A stretch of 64,000 nucleotides of DNA from DASXMT01 sp963755985 (GCA_963755985.1 CAVWLO010000003.1:868001-932000), one strand, 5' to 3'; shown: positions 51,410 to 62,100, counted from the first letter of the stretch. Numbers and translations: made by a program. Notes: generated by a model not told the origin, from the sequence alone.

Positions 51410-51877
51410 TCAGTGTGGGGAGCCGCCCGACAGCAGGTCGAGGGCATGAGGAAGGACGTCGATCACCGCCTCGAGGCATGCAACCGCCCCGGCCGTCGAA
51501 CCGGGCAGGTTGAGCACGATGCACAGCCCGACCGTTCCGGCCGCTCCCCGACTGAGGCGGCCGAGCGGACTCACGGCGCGCATGGCCTCACCCAACCCTG
51601 GAGCCTGTCGCTCGAGGACCAACTGGGTCCCCTCCGGCGTCTGGTCGGTCGGGGCAAAGCCGGTCCCGCCCGTCGTGAGGATGGCGCCAGCGAAGCCCCG
51701 GGCCAAGTCCCTGATCGCCGCGGCGACCGACTCCGCCCCGTCGGGGACAACACGGCGTTCTCCCACGTCGAACCCGTTCGCCACCAGCACGCCGACCAGT
51801 GCTGGTCCCGATCGGTCGTCGCGCTCCCCGCGGTAGGTGGAGTCGGAGACAGTCAGGACCTTCGCGCTGGGAGACAT
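51410..51877 (-). CDS. mog: Molybdopterin adenylyltransferase (MogA/MoaB family)
   Basis: 155 residues. KVLTVSDSTYRGERDDRSGP, VVPDGAESVAAAIRDLARGF and AILTTGGTGFAPTDQTPEGT contain the TGGTG substrate loop of the MogA/MoaB fold, followed by GLGEAMRAVSPLGRLSRGAA and LNLPGSTAGAVACLEAVIDV (LPGSP-like loop). It adenylylates molybdopterin before metal insertion. It is convergent with moaC and completes the locus. The symbol mog is given for the family; MoaB is equally possible. Confidence 0.92.
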   Translation of the reverse strand: MSPSAKVLTVSDSTYRGERDDRSGPALVGVLVANGFDVGERRVVPDGAESVAAAIRDLARGFAGAILTTGGTGFAPTDQTPEGTQLVLERQAPGLGEAMRAVSPLGRLSRGAAGTVGLCIVLNLPGSTAGAVACLEAVIDVLPHALDLLSGGSPH

Positions 51878-51965
51878 CGGTCGAGAGCGTAGCGGCGTCC
51901 TCCTCGGGCGGTCTGTGCTCGGCCGGTGCCGTCGATCCGCCCTGTGGTGCCCTAGATTCTCAACG

Positions 51966-52496
51966 ATGGGTATGGTCCAGACACTCGGCTATGAAGTCCC
52001 CCAGCCCAATGCTGCCCAGCGTGCCATGTGGCACGTGTCGGCGTCAGTCCCGGGGGCGTGGTTGTTCTCGAAGGTCTTGCACCGGGTGGACGGGCCTCTG
52101 CTCCGGGCCACCGGTGGCCGTTTCGCAGTCCCCGAGATCCTGGCCGGCATCCCCATCCTCACGATCATCACGACGGGTGCCCGCACAGGCCAACGCCGCG
52201 AGACACCGTTGCTCGGTGTCCCCGTGGGGGACGACCTGGCCGTGATCGGGACCCACTTCGGACAACCGGGGACCCCGGGTTGGTACTACAACCTTCGAAC
52301 GCAGCCGAACCTGGAGATCGCCTACCGGGGCAGTGTGGTCCCGGCCCGTGCTCGCGAAGCCGGTGCACAGGAGTGGTCAACCATCTGGGCGAAGGCCCGG
52401 GAGGTCTATGCCGGCTATGAGGCCTATGCCCGGCGGATCCGAGACCGCCCCATTCACATCATGGTGCTCGACGAGATGGTGCTCGACGAGGCTTAG
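51966..52496 (+). CDS. Deazaflavin (F420)-dependent nitroreductase family protein
   Basis: 176 residues from ATG at 51966. WLFSKVLHRVDGPLLRATGG, ILTIITTGARTGQRRETPLL, GVPVGDDLAVIGTHFGQPGT and PGWYYNLRTQPNLEIAYRGS match the Ddn/FDOR-A family, split beta barrels that bind F420. It reduces an unknown substrate with F420H2; mycobacterial Ddn members act on quinones and nitro drugs. Its stop overlaps the stop of the converging cNMP gene by four bases. Confidence 0.93.
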   Translation: MGMVQTLGYEVPQPNAAQRAMWHVSASVPGAWLFSKVLHRVDGPLLRATGGRFAVPEILAGIPILTIITTGARTGQRRETPLLGVPVGDDLAVIGTHFGQPGTPGWYYNLRTQPNLEIAYRGSVVPARAREAGAQEWSTIWAKAREVYAGYEAYARRIRDRPIHIMVLDEMVLDEA

Positions 52497-52924
52497 GCAG
52501 CGACAGCCAGGTCCGCGGAACGAAGGCTCGAGGCCTGGGTGATGCGCGTGGCCGCGGCCGGAGCAGACCGCAGGATTTCCCTGAATTCGGCCGCGCTGCT
52601 CACGTACGCGGTCAGGTCGGTCGTGGCCGTGACGGTCGCGGTGCGGGGAACGCCCTGGAGTAGGGCAATCTCCCCCACGAACTCGCCGTCGTGCAGCTCG
52701 GCGACCCTGGAGGGGCCGTGGCCTGTGGCCTTGGTGACCTCGGCCTGGCCGGAGGCGATGATGAGAAACTCGTTCCCGGTCCGGCCCTCGCGGATGAGGA
52801 CGTGACCAGCGGGAACGGTCACCATAGTCAGCAGCGAATCAACCTTGGCGAGCTCCCGCCTGTTGCAGTCTTCGAACAGCTCCAACCGTCCCAGCGTGTT
52901 TGATGCGTGACTCCGGTTCCTCAT
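52493..52924 (-). CDS. Cyclic nucleotide-binding domain protein (single-domain)
   Basis: 143 residues from ATG at 52924 with GGAGG eight bases upstream. LGRLELFEDCNRRELAKVDS, TVPAGHVLIREGRTGNEFLI, ELHDGEFVGEIALLQGVPRT and ATVTATTDLTAYVSSAAEF form one cNMP-binding (CRP-like) domain; the phosphate-binding cassette is FVGEIALLQGVPRTA. There is no DNA-binding helix-turn-helix, so it is a sensor or regulatory subunit. The partner is unknown. The upstream region faces the leftward membrane protein end. Confidence 0.9.
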   Translation of the reverse strand: MRNRSHASNTLGRLELFEDCNRRELAKVDSLLTMVTVPAGHVLIREGRTGNEFLIIASGQAEVTKATGHGPSRVAELHDGEFVGEIALLQGVPRTATVTATTDLTAYVSSAAEFREILRSAPAAATRITQASSLRSADLAVAA

Positions 52925-53080
52925 GTCTGACCTCCATCTTCTTCGGCCATCAGTGGTGCCCGACCACCTCAATGGTGCCTGGATGGAGTATATCTGTCAA
53001 ACAGCTTAGTGAGATCATCACCATCTGCATAAGAGATTTCGTGCCCGAGACGGCCTGGCCTGCGGTCGGACCGCACCCAG

Positions 53081-53965
53081 CTAGCGGACAGGGGGATCGG
53101 TGCTCGCCGCGGACTCGGCCGGCGAATCCGCGGTCGTGCCACCGGCGGTCCCGGGTGTTGCCGTTCCAAAGACCTCGCTCTCGGTGGCGAGGTTCTGTGC
53201 CGGAGACCCCGCTACGACCGACGGTCGGGGAGCTGTCCCCTCCACCTGGGGAGCGACCCTCTGGGCATCGGAAGCGATCGGCTGGGCCTCGGCTGTCTCG
53301 GCCAGGGGAACAACGGAGGGCTCAGCTGCGGCGGGCCGGGGCGTAACGGCTGGATCACCCTGGAGGGCGCTTTCAGCTGCGGCCGTGCCGGGAACGTCTC
53401 GAGCCGCTCCGACTGCCTCAAGGGGGCGATTGTGACGGGCCGCCCATCCGACGGCGAAGGAGCTGCACATCACCAGGATTAATCCCGGTCCCAGCGCGTA
53501 GCACACCTGGTACTCCAACACCCGCAACGCGGTGGCGGCAAGGAAGTACGAGTGCGTGTTCACCAGCACCGGCCATGCCAGCGGGCCGATCACGAACCAA
53601 GCACCGCTGGCGATGCCGATGATGCCGGCGGTGCTCAGGCTCAGGCGCCGGCGCGTAACCGTCGCGTTGGCAGGCGCCATAAAAGTGAGGGCGACGAGAC
53701 AACCCAGCGCGCCTGGGATCAGTCCCAGTACGACATGGCTCAGCTCCCAATGCGACGAACCAGCCCCATCGGCGCTGAAGCCGAAGGTCGGACCGACAAA
53801 GGGCACGATCCCGCCCCATGCCGAGGCCACGAAGGCAATAAAGCCGACCATGCCCAAGCTGATCGAGGTCGACCGCACGCCGGCCCCGCCGGCCTCTGCC
53901 GTGGATGCGCTCCTGTGGACGCCGTACCCACCCCTACCGGTTGCCTGCCCGAGTGTGGTCGTCAT
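53081..53965 (-). CDS. SPW-like four-helix membrane protein with long disordered tail
   Basis: 294 residues. Four hydrophobic helices lie between residues 35 and 185: ISLGMVGFIAFVASAWGGIV, HVVLGLIPGALGCLVALTFM, LSLSTAGIIGIASGAWFVIG and ALGPGLILVMCSSFAVGWAA. WGGIVPFVGPTFGFSADGA and WELSHVVLGLIPG match membrane proteins common in actinobacteria. The C-terminal 110 residues are Ala/Pro/Thr-rich and probably disordered. Function is unknown. The ATG start at 53965 is followed by a short cytoplasmic N-terminus. Confidence 0.7.
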   Translation of the reverse strand: MTTTLGQATGRGGYGVHRSASTAEAGGAGVRSTSISLGMVGFIAFVASAWGGIVPFVGPTFGFSADGAGSSHWELSHVVLGLIPGALGCLVALTFMAPANATVTRRRLSLSTAGIIGIASGAWFVIGPLAWPVLVNTHSYFLAATALRVLEYQVCYALGPGLILVMCSSFAVGWAARHNRPLEAVGAARDVPGTAAAESALQGDPAVTPRPAAAEPSVVPLAETAEAQPIASDAQRVAPQVEGTAPRPSVVAGSPAQNLATESEVFGTATPGTAGGTTADSPAESAASTDPPVR

Positions 53966-54046
53966 GGCGACTCCTTCCCTCGTCCTGTGGGATTGGGGCG
54001 CTCAGCTTCCGGTTGCACCGTCCCCAGGGACCCGTACCCCCGTTGG

Positions 54047-54110
54047 TACCAGGCAAACCAGGCCAACCGGACCAACCAGGCCAACCGGCCCAACCAGGCC
54101 GACTGGCCCC
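54047..54110. repeat. GGCCAACC-type short tandem repeat
   Basis: Between the membrane-protein start and the lipase end, AGGCAAACCAGGCCAACCGG, ACCAACCAGGCCAACCGG and CCCAACCAGGCC repeat with a period near 18 made of two 9-10-base halves. In one plus frame this reads as GQP/PGQ repeats, but no start or homology supports a gene. A related pair of GCGAAC... stretches follows at about 54140-54185. Confidence 0.7.
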
Positions 54111-54204
54111 CGCCCCGGCCGCGAGGTCAGGGTCGGCTGCGAACCCCCGACACGGAGCGAACTCCCGATACGCAGCGAACACCCGTGATCGCAGCAGAAC
54201 AGTC

Positions 54205-55230
54205 CTAGCCGACAACGGGTGCGACGAGGGAGCAGGGCGGTGGTTGCGCCTCGGCCGGGTCCAGCGCATTGAGCACGTCCTGCGCGGCCACCGGGTCGGA
54301 CACGAGAGACAGGTGATCGGCTAGGTCGAGCGGACACTGGTTCTGGACGACGATGTTCGTGCTGTTGCCACCGGTGATCTCCCCGCTGGTGTACGGGACA
54401 ACGAGCTCATCGTGTGTCGTCATGATCTGGGTGTACTGCACACCGGGCACGGCCACGCCGCCGGCATCGAGCTTCTCGGTGAAGGCCGAATGAGGGGCGA
54501 GCTCGCCGCACGCCGCGCAGACGAGCCCCAATAGCTGTGCTTCGCCCGGGCCAAGGCCGAAGGCGTCGGCCACCTCTTGAATCATGAGCGGATCGGCGAC
54601 ATCGGTGCCGTGCACGACAGGAGCAAGCCCGACGAAGGCATCGACATGAGCCGAACCACCGAGGAACTTGAGGAAGTAGTCGGGCATGGTCGCCCCTTCG
54701 GAATGACCGACCAGGTCGATCTTCGCCGCGCCGGTGGCGGCGAGGACCTTGTTCACGAACGTGGCCAGCACCGCCGCGCTCTGCTCCATCGGCGTCAAGC
54801 CACCGACCCCGTCAAGGGGTGGTGCAGTAAAACTTGGGTTGGTGCCGTAGGTCAAGGCGAAGACGCAGTATCCGCTGTCGGCCAACAGGGGCGAGATCGT
54901 CTGCCAGTTGTCAGTCTCGTTGGCCAGCAGGCCGTGTACAAGAACGACCGGCTCGGGGTGGGCGGCCGAGGGCTTGCAGGTCCAGTTATTGGCTCCGGGA
55001 GGAGGTGTGTCCGGCCCGGTGGGTGCGGCGAGGATATTGGCTAGGAAGGTGTAGGGCACCGGATATGTAGCCGCTGGAGCCGGATCACCTTGTGACGGCG
55101 TGGCCGCGCCGGCGGGCCCTGGAGCGAACGGGCCCATGGCCGCCGTCCCGGCCAGGCCGAGCGATGCGACCACCACAGCGCCGGCGGCTAGGACTCTTCC
55201 GATCGATCGTGTCGGCATGAGACTCAACAT
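54205..55230 (-). CDS. Secreted lipase class 2 / triacylglycerol lipase-like
   Basis: 341 residues from ATG at 55230 (or 55218). RVLAAGAVVVASLGLAGTAA is a signal peptide, cleaved near GPAGAA. PEPVVLVHGLLANETDNWQT holds the oxyanion HG, and KIDLVGHSEGATMPDYFLKF carries the nucleophile elbow GHSEG. VQYTQIMTTHDELVVPYTSG gives the acid Asp, and LDLADHLSLVSDPVAAQDVL the catalytic His. It fits the actinobacterial secreted lipase class 2 family and would hydrolyse acyl esters outside the cell. Cysteine pairs (VCAACGE; QNQCP) may form disulfides. The upstream frame to 55581 overlaps the ligase gene and is not used. Confidence 0.9.
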   Translation of the reverse strand: MLSLMPTRSIGRVLAAGAVVVASLGLAGTAAMGPFAPGPAGAATPSQGDPAPAATYPVPYTFLANILAAPTGPDTPPPGANNWTCKPSAAHPEPVVLVHGLLANETDNWQTISPLLADSGYCVFALTYGTNPSFTAPPLDGVGGLTPMEQSAAVLATFVNKVLAATGAAKIDLVGHSEGATMPDYFLKFLGGSAHVDAFVGLAPVVHGTDVADPLMIQEVADAFGLGPGEAQLLGLVCAACGELAPHSAFTEKLDAGGVAVPGVQYTQIMTTHDELVVPYTSGEITGGNSTNIVVQNQCPLDLADHLSLVSDPVAAQDVLNALDPAEAQPPPCSLVAPVVG

Positions 55231-55376
55231 GTGGATCCAGGCTCCTCCCGGGCCGGGCCCGGGCCGACGAAGGAGGGCGCCGGGCGGTGCACGAACCTCT
55301 GGAGCAACGCCCGGACGCCCCCAGTCTTGCGGTCCAGCCACCGAGTGAGGAACGCCGGCTTGGACCGACGGTGTCG

Positions 55377-56877
55377 TCAGTCCTCGCGGCCGTCGAGTGC
55401 GGCGGCGACCTTTCGGCGGACAAGCTTGCCGGTGTCGGTGTACGGGAGCTCTTCCCACACCACGATCTGGTCGGGCGTCTTCGAGGTTCGCAACTGCTTG
55501 CGGACGAAGGCGCGCAGCTCGTCGTCGTCGATCAATGTGCCGGGCGCCGGGACGATCACCGCGGTGATCCGCTGTCCCCACTCCTCATCGGGCACACCCA
55601 CCACGGCAACTTCGGCCACCGACGGGTGTTGGACCAGGACCTCTTCGATCTCGGCCGGGGCGATGTTCTCCCCTCCTCGGATGATGGTGTCATCGGTCCG
55701 CCCCTCGATGAACAAATAGTCATCTCCATCGAAGAAGGCGCGGTCGCGGGTCGGGAACCAACCTTCGGAGTCGAGAGGCGATGTGGCCGAGAGGTACTCG
55801 CCCGACACCTGCTCGCCTCGGAGCCAGAGATCGCCGGCCTGGCCGACCGGGAGCGGTGAGCCATCGGGACCGCGGACCTCGGCCTCGATGCCGGGAATGA
55901 GGCGGCCGGCCGAGCCCAGGCGGGCACGGACTTCGGCATCGTCGCTCTCGATGGCCGATCGGTGGTCCTCGGGCCCGAGGAGGGCAATGGTCGAGCTGGT
56001 CTCGGTCAGACCGTAGGCGTTGACGAAGTCGGTGGTCGGGAACAGCTCGAGGGCGCGGGCCACGATGGTGGGGGCGATCCGGGACCCCCCGTAGGAGAGC
56101 GTTCGGAGGGTGGGCACGCCGGCGTCCTCCTGGCCGGCCAGGAACTCGACGATGCGTGCCAGCATGGTGGGCACGACCATGGCGTGGGTCACCTGCTCCT
56201 GGCGGACGGTGTCGAGCCACACCTCGGGGCTGAAGGCGTCGAGGTAGACGAGCCGTCGCCCCGCATAGAGGTTGCTGACCAGGTTGGCCACACCGGCCAC
56301 GTGGTAGGGCGGGACGGTGACGGCGACGGCCTCGGCTTCATCGGCCCCACCGAAGTCGACCGAGGAGAAGACGTAGGAGAGAAGGTGGCGGTGGCGGAGG
56401 ATGGCTGCCTTCGGGGCCGAGGTCGTGCCGCTCGTGTAGAGGAGGACGGCAGATGCCCTCGGGGTCGTTCGGCCATTCCTCGCAGGTCGGTCCGATCGCC
56501 GTCGACGCCATCCAGCCGTCGCGGTCGATCACGGGATGGTTCACGCCTGACAGGCTGGCCTTGGCCAGCTCGTCTGCGATGACCAGGACGTCCTCATGCT
56601 GGTCGAGAAGGCCGGTCACCTGCTCGTGGCCCAGCCGGTAGTTGATCGGCAGTATCGGGACCCCGGCCCAGGAACTGGCGAAGACGGCGACGGCGAAGGC
56701 GGGTGAATTGGTGCCCACGTAGGCGACGTGAGCGACGCCGTCCCGCCGGATCCGTGCCGCGGCGATCCCGGCCCGACGGTAGAGCTCCTCGTAGCTGAGC
56801 CCGTCGTCGCTTCGGCCGATGGCCACACGGGCTGGGTGGCCGGACATGGCCATGTCGAGCAACATCATGAGATTCAC
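55377..56877 (-). CDS. AMP-binding acyl-CoA synthetase, one frameshift
   Basis: About 499 residues after bridging one shift. The N-terminal frame from ATG 56877 has SYEELYRRAGIAAARIRRDG and VGTNSPAFAVAVFASSWAGV. After removal of one base in the run 56461-56464, the frame reads VLLYTSGTTSAPKAAILRHR (ATP loop), then AMVVPTMLARIVEFLAGQED, AYGLTETSSTIALLG, LFIEGRTDDTIIRGGENIAP, AEIEEVLVQHPSVAEVAVVG and the Lys in YTDTGKLVRRKVAAAL. It activates an organic acid to its CoA ester. The divergent enoyl-CoA hydratase suggests a role in fatty or aromatic acid breakdown. Confidence 0.87.
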
Positions 56878-57085
56878 GGTGTGGAATTCCTCTGTTCAGT
56901 CAATCCGCTCTGGCACCCTAAACGACCCCCGACGCGAGATGCGATCCAGCCATTTCGGCGCCGGAAACCCACGGTTGCTCCAGGGCCTGCGTCGGAAGGT
57001 GCCCGGGCCGATCGGGACACTACGATGCCAGCAAGGTAACCGGCCGCTCCTGGGGGCGAGGCGCGAGACGAAGCGAGGAATTCGG

Positions 57086-57844
57086 GTGTCTGACCTGGTA
57101 CTGGTGGACGTGGCCGACGGTATCGCCCTGGTCACCCTCAACCGCCCCGAGGCCCGGAACGCACTGAGCTCGGACATGCTCTCGCAGCTGGTCGGGCACT
57201 TGATCCGGCTCGACGCCCGGGCCGACGTGGATGTCCTGGTACTGACGGGTGCGGGACGGGCCTTTTGTGCCGGTTTGGACCTGAAGGAGATGGCCGCCTC
57301 GGGGGCGAACATCCGGCCCGCCGACGGCCGGCCCTGGCCGCAGCTGGCCAAGCCCATGATCGGGGCAGTGAACGGGGCGGCCGTCACCGGCGGGCTCGAG
57401 CTGGCGCTCGCCTGCGACTTCCTGATCGCCTCGGAAGAAGCCCGCTTCGCCGACACCCACACCCGGGTGGGTCTCGTCCCGTTCTGGGGGATGTCCGTCC
57501 TCCTCCCGCAGGCGGTCGGCGTGCGCGTGGCCAGAGAGATGAGCCTGACCGGGAACTTCATCACTGCGAACGAGGCTCTGCGGGTCGGATTGGTCAACCG
57601 GGTCGTCCCTCACGACGAGCTCGTGGACGTGGCGAAGGCCTTGGCCGCCGACATCGCTTCGGCCGAGCCGGCGGCCACTCGGGTGCTTGTGGCCGAGTAC
57701 GCCGGATTCTCGGGCGGGGGCCCGGCAGCGCTGGCCGAGGAGATCCGCAGGGCCGAGGCCTTTCTCGGAGGGGGCATCGATCCTGCACTCATCGAGCAAC
57801 GTCGGGTGGCCCTCATCGAACGGGCCCGCCGACAGGCCGGCTGA
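57086..57844 (+). CDS. Enoyl-CoA hydratase/isomerase family protein
   Basis: 252 residues from GTG at 57086 after GCGAGGA. GIALVTLNRPEARNALSSDM, LVLTGAGRAFCAGLDLKEMA (oxyanion loop), PMIGAVNGAAVTGGLELALA (second oxyanion loop with GLE) and HTRVGLVPFWGMSVLLPQAV carry the crotonase fold. Glu is present in the GGLEL loop; the second catalytic Glu is replaced by the FWGMS context, so hydratase activity needs care. The CDS belongs with a HAD hydrolase 64 bases downstream. The substrate is unknown. Confidence 0.92.
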   Translation: MSDLVLVDVADGIALVTLNRPEARNALSSDMLSQLVGHLIRLDARADVDVLVLTGAGRAFCAGLDLKEMAASGANIRPADGRPWPQLAKPMIGAVNGAAVTGGLELALACDFLIASEEARFADTHTRVGLVPFWGMSVLLPQAVGVRVAREMSLTGNFITANEALRVGLVNRVVPHDELVDVAKALAADIASAEPAATRVLVAEYAGFSGGGPAALAEEIRRAEAFLGGGIDPALIEQRRVALIERARRQAG

Positions 57845-57908
57845 ACGGGATGCCCCCACCGGCGCAGACGATGGGCCCCGTCCTCTACCCCGCGGGACAG
57901 GGGCGACC

Positions 57909-58541
57909 GTGATCCGGTCGGTCATGTTCGATTTCGGAGGGGTCATCACCGACAGCCCGTTCGATGCTTTCCAGCGGTACGAGAAAGCTGAGGGGCTTCC
58001 GGTCGGCACCATCCGGGCCATCAACTCGACCAACCCCGACACCAACGCGTGGGCCAGGCTCGAACGGGGTGCCATCGACATGTCCGAGTTCTGCGAGCTC
58101 TTCGAAGTCGAGGCTCAGGCTGCCGGGTACCGGGTGGACGCCCGAGCTGTAATGGCGCGGCTGGCGGGCGAGGTGCGTCCGGCCATGGTCGAGGCACTGC
58201 GCCGCTGTTCGAAGCGGTTCAAGACGGCCTGTCTGACCAACAACTTCGTGCTCGACCAGGAGGCCGACCAGGTCCCGGGCCGCCCGGATGTGGTCGAGGC
58301 CCTGGCCTTGTTCGACGTGGTGCTGGAGTCGTCCAAACTGGGTGTCCGCAAGCCCGACCCCCGCTTCTACGAGATGGCCTGCGAGATCGTGGGCGTGCCA
58401 CCCGATCAGGTGGTATACCTCGACGACCTGGGCATCAACTTGAAGCCGGCCCGGGCTATGGGCATGCGGACCATCAAGGTCACCGCCCCCGAGGTGGCGC
58501 TCGAGGAGTTGTCGGCGATCGTGGGGATTCCCCTCGATTAA
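57909..58541 (+). CDS. HAD family hydrolase (epoxide hydrolase N-terminal domain-like)
   Basis: 210 residues from GTG at 57909. IRSVMFDFGGVITDSPFDAF has the catalytic DFGGV motif: the first Asp in FDFGG, while the usual second Asp (DxD) is Gly, as in the ACAD10/soluble epoxide hydrolase group. ACLTNNFVLDQEADQVPGRP is motif 2, ESSKLGVRKPDPRFYEMACE motif 3 (Lys) and VVYLDDLGINLKPARAMGMR motif 4. It may be a phosphatase acting on a small metabolite or phospholipid. It lies between the crotonase and the MarR gene, all rightward. Confidence 0.9.
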   Translation: MIRSVMFDFGGVITDSPFDAFQRYEKAEGLPVGTIRAINSTNPDTNAWARLERGAIDMSEFCELFEVEAQAAGYRVDARAVMARLAGEVRPAMVEALRRCSKRFKTACLTNNFVLDQEADQVPGRPDVVEALALFDVVLESSKLGVRKPDPRFYEMACEIVGVPPDQVVYLDDLGINLKPARAMGMRTIKVTAPEVALEELSAIVGIPLD

Positions 58542-58584
58542 CGACCGGGCCCGGCCGGCGGGGCCCCAGCTACCCTTCAGTGCC

Positions 58585-59097
58585 GTGAGCCGTCGCCCTC
58601 TGAAGTTCGACCCCATCGATGAGGCCCGCTCCCAGTGGTCAAAGCGTTGGGACGCCGAAGCCGGCGAAGCCATGGCTGCGGCCACGTCGATCATGCGGGC
58701 GCAACAAGTCGTCCTGGCTGCCGTGGACGGGGCACTGCGGCCGTTCGGGTTGACCTTCGCCCGGTACGAGGGCCTGGTCCTCCTCTCGTTCAGCCGTGGT
58801 GGGTCGCTCCCGCTGGGCAAGATGGGCGACCGCCTGATGATCCACCCGACCAGCGTCACCAACATCATCGACCGGCTCGAGGCCCAGGGACTGGTGACGC
58901 GGGTACCCCACCCCACTGACGGCCGGACCACGTTGGCCGAGGTGACATCGGAGGGCCGTGCGCTGGCCAAGCGGGCCACCCTCGCCGTCAACGAGATCGC
59001 CCTCGGGCTCGGGATGCTCGACGACCACGATCTCCGCGATTTGTTCCGGATCATCCGCAAGATCCGCGTCCACATCGGCGACTTCACCGACCCGTAG
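58585..59097 (+). CDS. MarR family transcriptional regulator
   Basis: 170 residues. RAQQVVLAAVDGALRPFGLT and FARYEGLVLLSFSRGGSLPL lead to the winged helix: LGKMGDRLMIHPTSVTNIID (recognition helix) and RLEAQGLVTRVPHPTDGRTT (wing). GRALAKRATLAVNEIALG is the last dimer helix. It probably senses a hydrophobic acid or CoA intermediate. It converges with icmF; the dyad in front of icmF is a possible target, but the site of action is inference. Confidence 0.92.
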   Translation: MSRRPLKFDPIDEARSQWSKRWDAEAGEAMAAATSIMRAQQVVLAAVDGALRPFGLTFARYEGLVLLSFSRGGSLPLGKMGDRLMIHPTSVTNIIDRLEAQGLVTRVPHPTDGRTTLAEVTSEGRALAKRATLAVNEIALGLGMLDDHDLRDLFRIIRKIRVHIGDFTDP

Positions 59098-59198
59098 CCA
59101 CGCTCGGGCGCACCGGGAGGGCCCATGCGGCAGCGAACCGGTTTCAGTCGGCCAGCGCGGCGTGGACGGACTCGACCTCACGCAGACCTCGACCTTGC

Positions 59199-62100
59199 TC
59201 AGACGTTGCGTCGGTAGGAGCCACCCACTTCGAACAGGGCGTGGGTGATCTCCCCGAGGGTGGCGTGACGGACGGTGCTCATCAGCTGGGCAAAGACGTT
59301 GCCCCCCTCGAGCGCCACCGTGCGGAGCGCGTCGAGCGCCGCCTCCTCGGTCGCCGGCGTGGTCGCGTTGGAACTGGCGTAACCGGGTGATCTGGAGCTG
59401 CTTCTCCTCCTCGGTCGAGCGGGCCAGCTCCATCGGACCGGTCGTCGGCCTGGCCTCGGGGTCGACGAACGTGTTGACCCCGACGATGGGCAGGCTGCCA
59501 TCGTGCTTGCGGTGCTCGTAGAGCATGGAGTCGTCCTGGATCCGCCCGCGCTGGTAACCCGTCTCCATGGCCCCGAGTACGCCGCCACGCTCGCTGATCC
59601 TGTCCATCTCGGCCAGCACCGCCTCTTCGACCAGATCGGTGAGCTCCTCGACGATGAAGCTGCCCTGGAGCGGGTTCTCGTTGGACGCCAAGCCCCACTC
59701 CTTGTTGATGATGAGCTGGATGGCCAGGGCCCGACGGACCGATTCCCCGGTCGGTGTGGTCACTGCTTCGTCGTAGGCGTTGGTGTGCAGGCTGTTGGCG
59801 TTGTCGTCGATGGCGCACAGCGCCTGCAGCGTGGTCCGGATGTCGTTGAACGCCATCTCCTGGGCGTGGAGCGACCGTCCCGACGTCTGGACGTGGTACT
59901 TGAGACGCTGCGATCGAGGGTTGGCCCCGTAGGTCTCCCGCATGGCGATGGCCCAGATCCGCCGGGCGACGCGCCCGATCACCGTGTACTCGGGGTCCAT
60001 CCCGTTGGAGAAGAAGAAAGAGAGGTTCGGAGCGAAGTCGTCGACGTCCATGCCCCGAGCCAGATAGGCCTCGACGTAGGTGAACGCATTGGCCAGGGTG
60101 AAGGCCAACTGTGTGACGGGGTTCGCTCCGGCCTCGGCGATGTGGTAGCCGGAGATGGACGCCGAGTAGAAGTTCCGCACCGCGTGCTCGATGAACCATT
60201 CGGCCATGTCGGCCATCACCCCGAGGGAGAACTCGGTCGAGAAGATGCACGTGTTCTGGCCCTGGTCCTCCTTCAGGATGTCGGCCTGGACGGTCCCACG
60301 CACCGTGCGCAGCACCTCGGCACTGATGGCGTCGCCCTCCCCGGCGTCGGCCGACCGACCGTGCTCGGCCTCGAACGAGTCGAGTCGCTGGTCGATGGCC
60401 GTGCACAGGAACATGGCCAGGATGGTGGGGGCGGGGCCGTTGATGGTCATTGAGACCGATGTGGTCGGATGGCACAGGTCGAATCCGTTGAAGAGCACCT
60501 TCATGTCGTCCAGGGTGGCGATGGACACGCCCGAGGTCCCGATCTTCCCGTAGATGTCGGGGCGCTCGTCGGGGTCGAAGCCATACAGCGTGACCGAGTC
60601 GAACGCGGTGGACAGCCGGGTGGCCGGGAGGCCCGAGGCCAGGAGGTGGAACCGTCGGTTGGTGCGGAAGGGATCACCCTCGCCGGCGAACATGCGGGCC
60701 GGGTCCTCGCCTTCTCGCTTGAAGGGGAACACGCCGGCGGTGAAGGGGAAGTGCCCGGGCACGTGCTCCGACCGGAGCCACCGCACGAGCTCGCCGTGCT
60801 CGGTGACCCGGGGCAGGGCCACCTTGGGGACGCGGGTCCCCGAGAGAGACGTCCGCCACAGCACCGGTCGGTTGCCGTCCCCCGGTACGGGGTCAACGTC
60901 GGGCTCGGCCGGCGTCAAGGCGGCCCGTAGCTCGTCCCACTCCTCGAGGAGCCGTCGGCCCTCTGGGTCCCGGGCCGATTCCGCCCGCTCGGCCAGCGCG
61001 CCCAGGTCGCCGACCGGCGTCCCGTGCCGCTCGGCCAGGGCCAGCACGGCGGCGACCTGCTGGGCCTCTCGGGCCTGGCCCGCCAGCTCGACGGTGGTGG
61101 CGTGATAGCGGTGCACGGTCTCGGTGATCTCGGCCAGGTACCGGCGCCTCGGGCCCGGAATGATCGCCGAAGCCTTGGTCGAGGCCCGCCCGCCGACGGT
61201 CGGCAGCACGCCGGGCGTCGTCACCAGTCCTGTGGCGGAGAGCCGGTCCCTCAGATGTTGGTACAGGGCGGTCACACCGTCGTCGTTGAAGCGCGAGGCG
61301 ATGGTGCCGAACACGGGCTCGGTGTCGTCGGGGGCGATCCGGTGGTCGCGGCCCCATTGCCGGCGTACCTGCCGGAGGGCGTCGTCGGCTCCCCGGCGGT
61401 CGAACTTGTTGATGGCCACCGCGTCGGCGAGGTCGAGCATGTCGATCTTCTCGAGTTGGGACGCGGCCCCGTACTCCGGTGTCATCACGTAGAGGGAGAG
61501 GTCGGCGATATCGACGATGGCGGCATCCCCCTGTCCGATGCCCGGGGTCTCGACGATAACCAGGTCGAATCCGGCGGCCCGACAGGCGGCCACCACCATG
61601 GGCAGAGGCGGGGGGACCTCGGACTGCGAGCCCCGGGTGGCGAGCGATCGGAAGTACACCTGGGCTGTGTCGATGGCGTTCATCCTGATGCGATCGCCGA
61701 GGAGGGCCCCGCCTCCCCGTCGCCTGGTGGGGTCGACGGCCAGCACGGCGATGGTCAGCTTGTCCTCTTGGTCCTGCCGGAATCGCCGGATGATCTCGTC
61801 GGTCAGCGAAGACTTCCCCGAACCTCCCGTCCCAGTGACGCCGAGTACAGGGGCGTTCCGGCGTTGTGCAGCCGATGTGATCGCCGCCACGCTGACCTGG
61901 TCGATGGTGCCGGCTTCGAGACAGGTGATGACCCGGGCCAGGCTCCCGATGTGCCCGCTGTTGAGCAGATCGAGCGAGTCCGGTGGGTCGGCGGCCAGGT
62001 CGCGGTCGCACTCCTCGATGAGCACATTGATCATCCTCTCCAGGCCCAGACGCTGTCCGTCGCTGGGTGAGAAGATTCGGCGAACGCCGTAGGCCTCGAG

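Noticed and set aside
53532..54208. Plus-strand ORFs rich in PGQP or NQAN repeats
   Set aside because: They run antisense through the membrane-protein gene and the repeat tract, without a start signal or family similarity.
58639..59198. Extension of the icmF frame past its true end over the MarR gene
   Set aside because: This comes from the frameshift near 59355; the corrected frame stops at 59199 with the family C-terminus.
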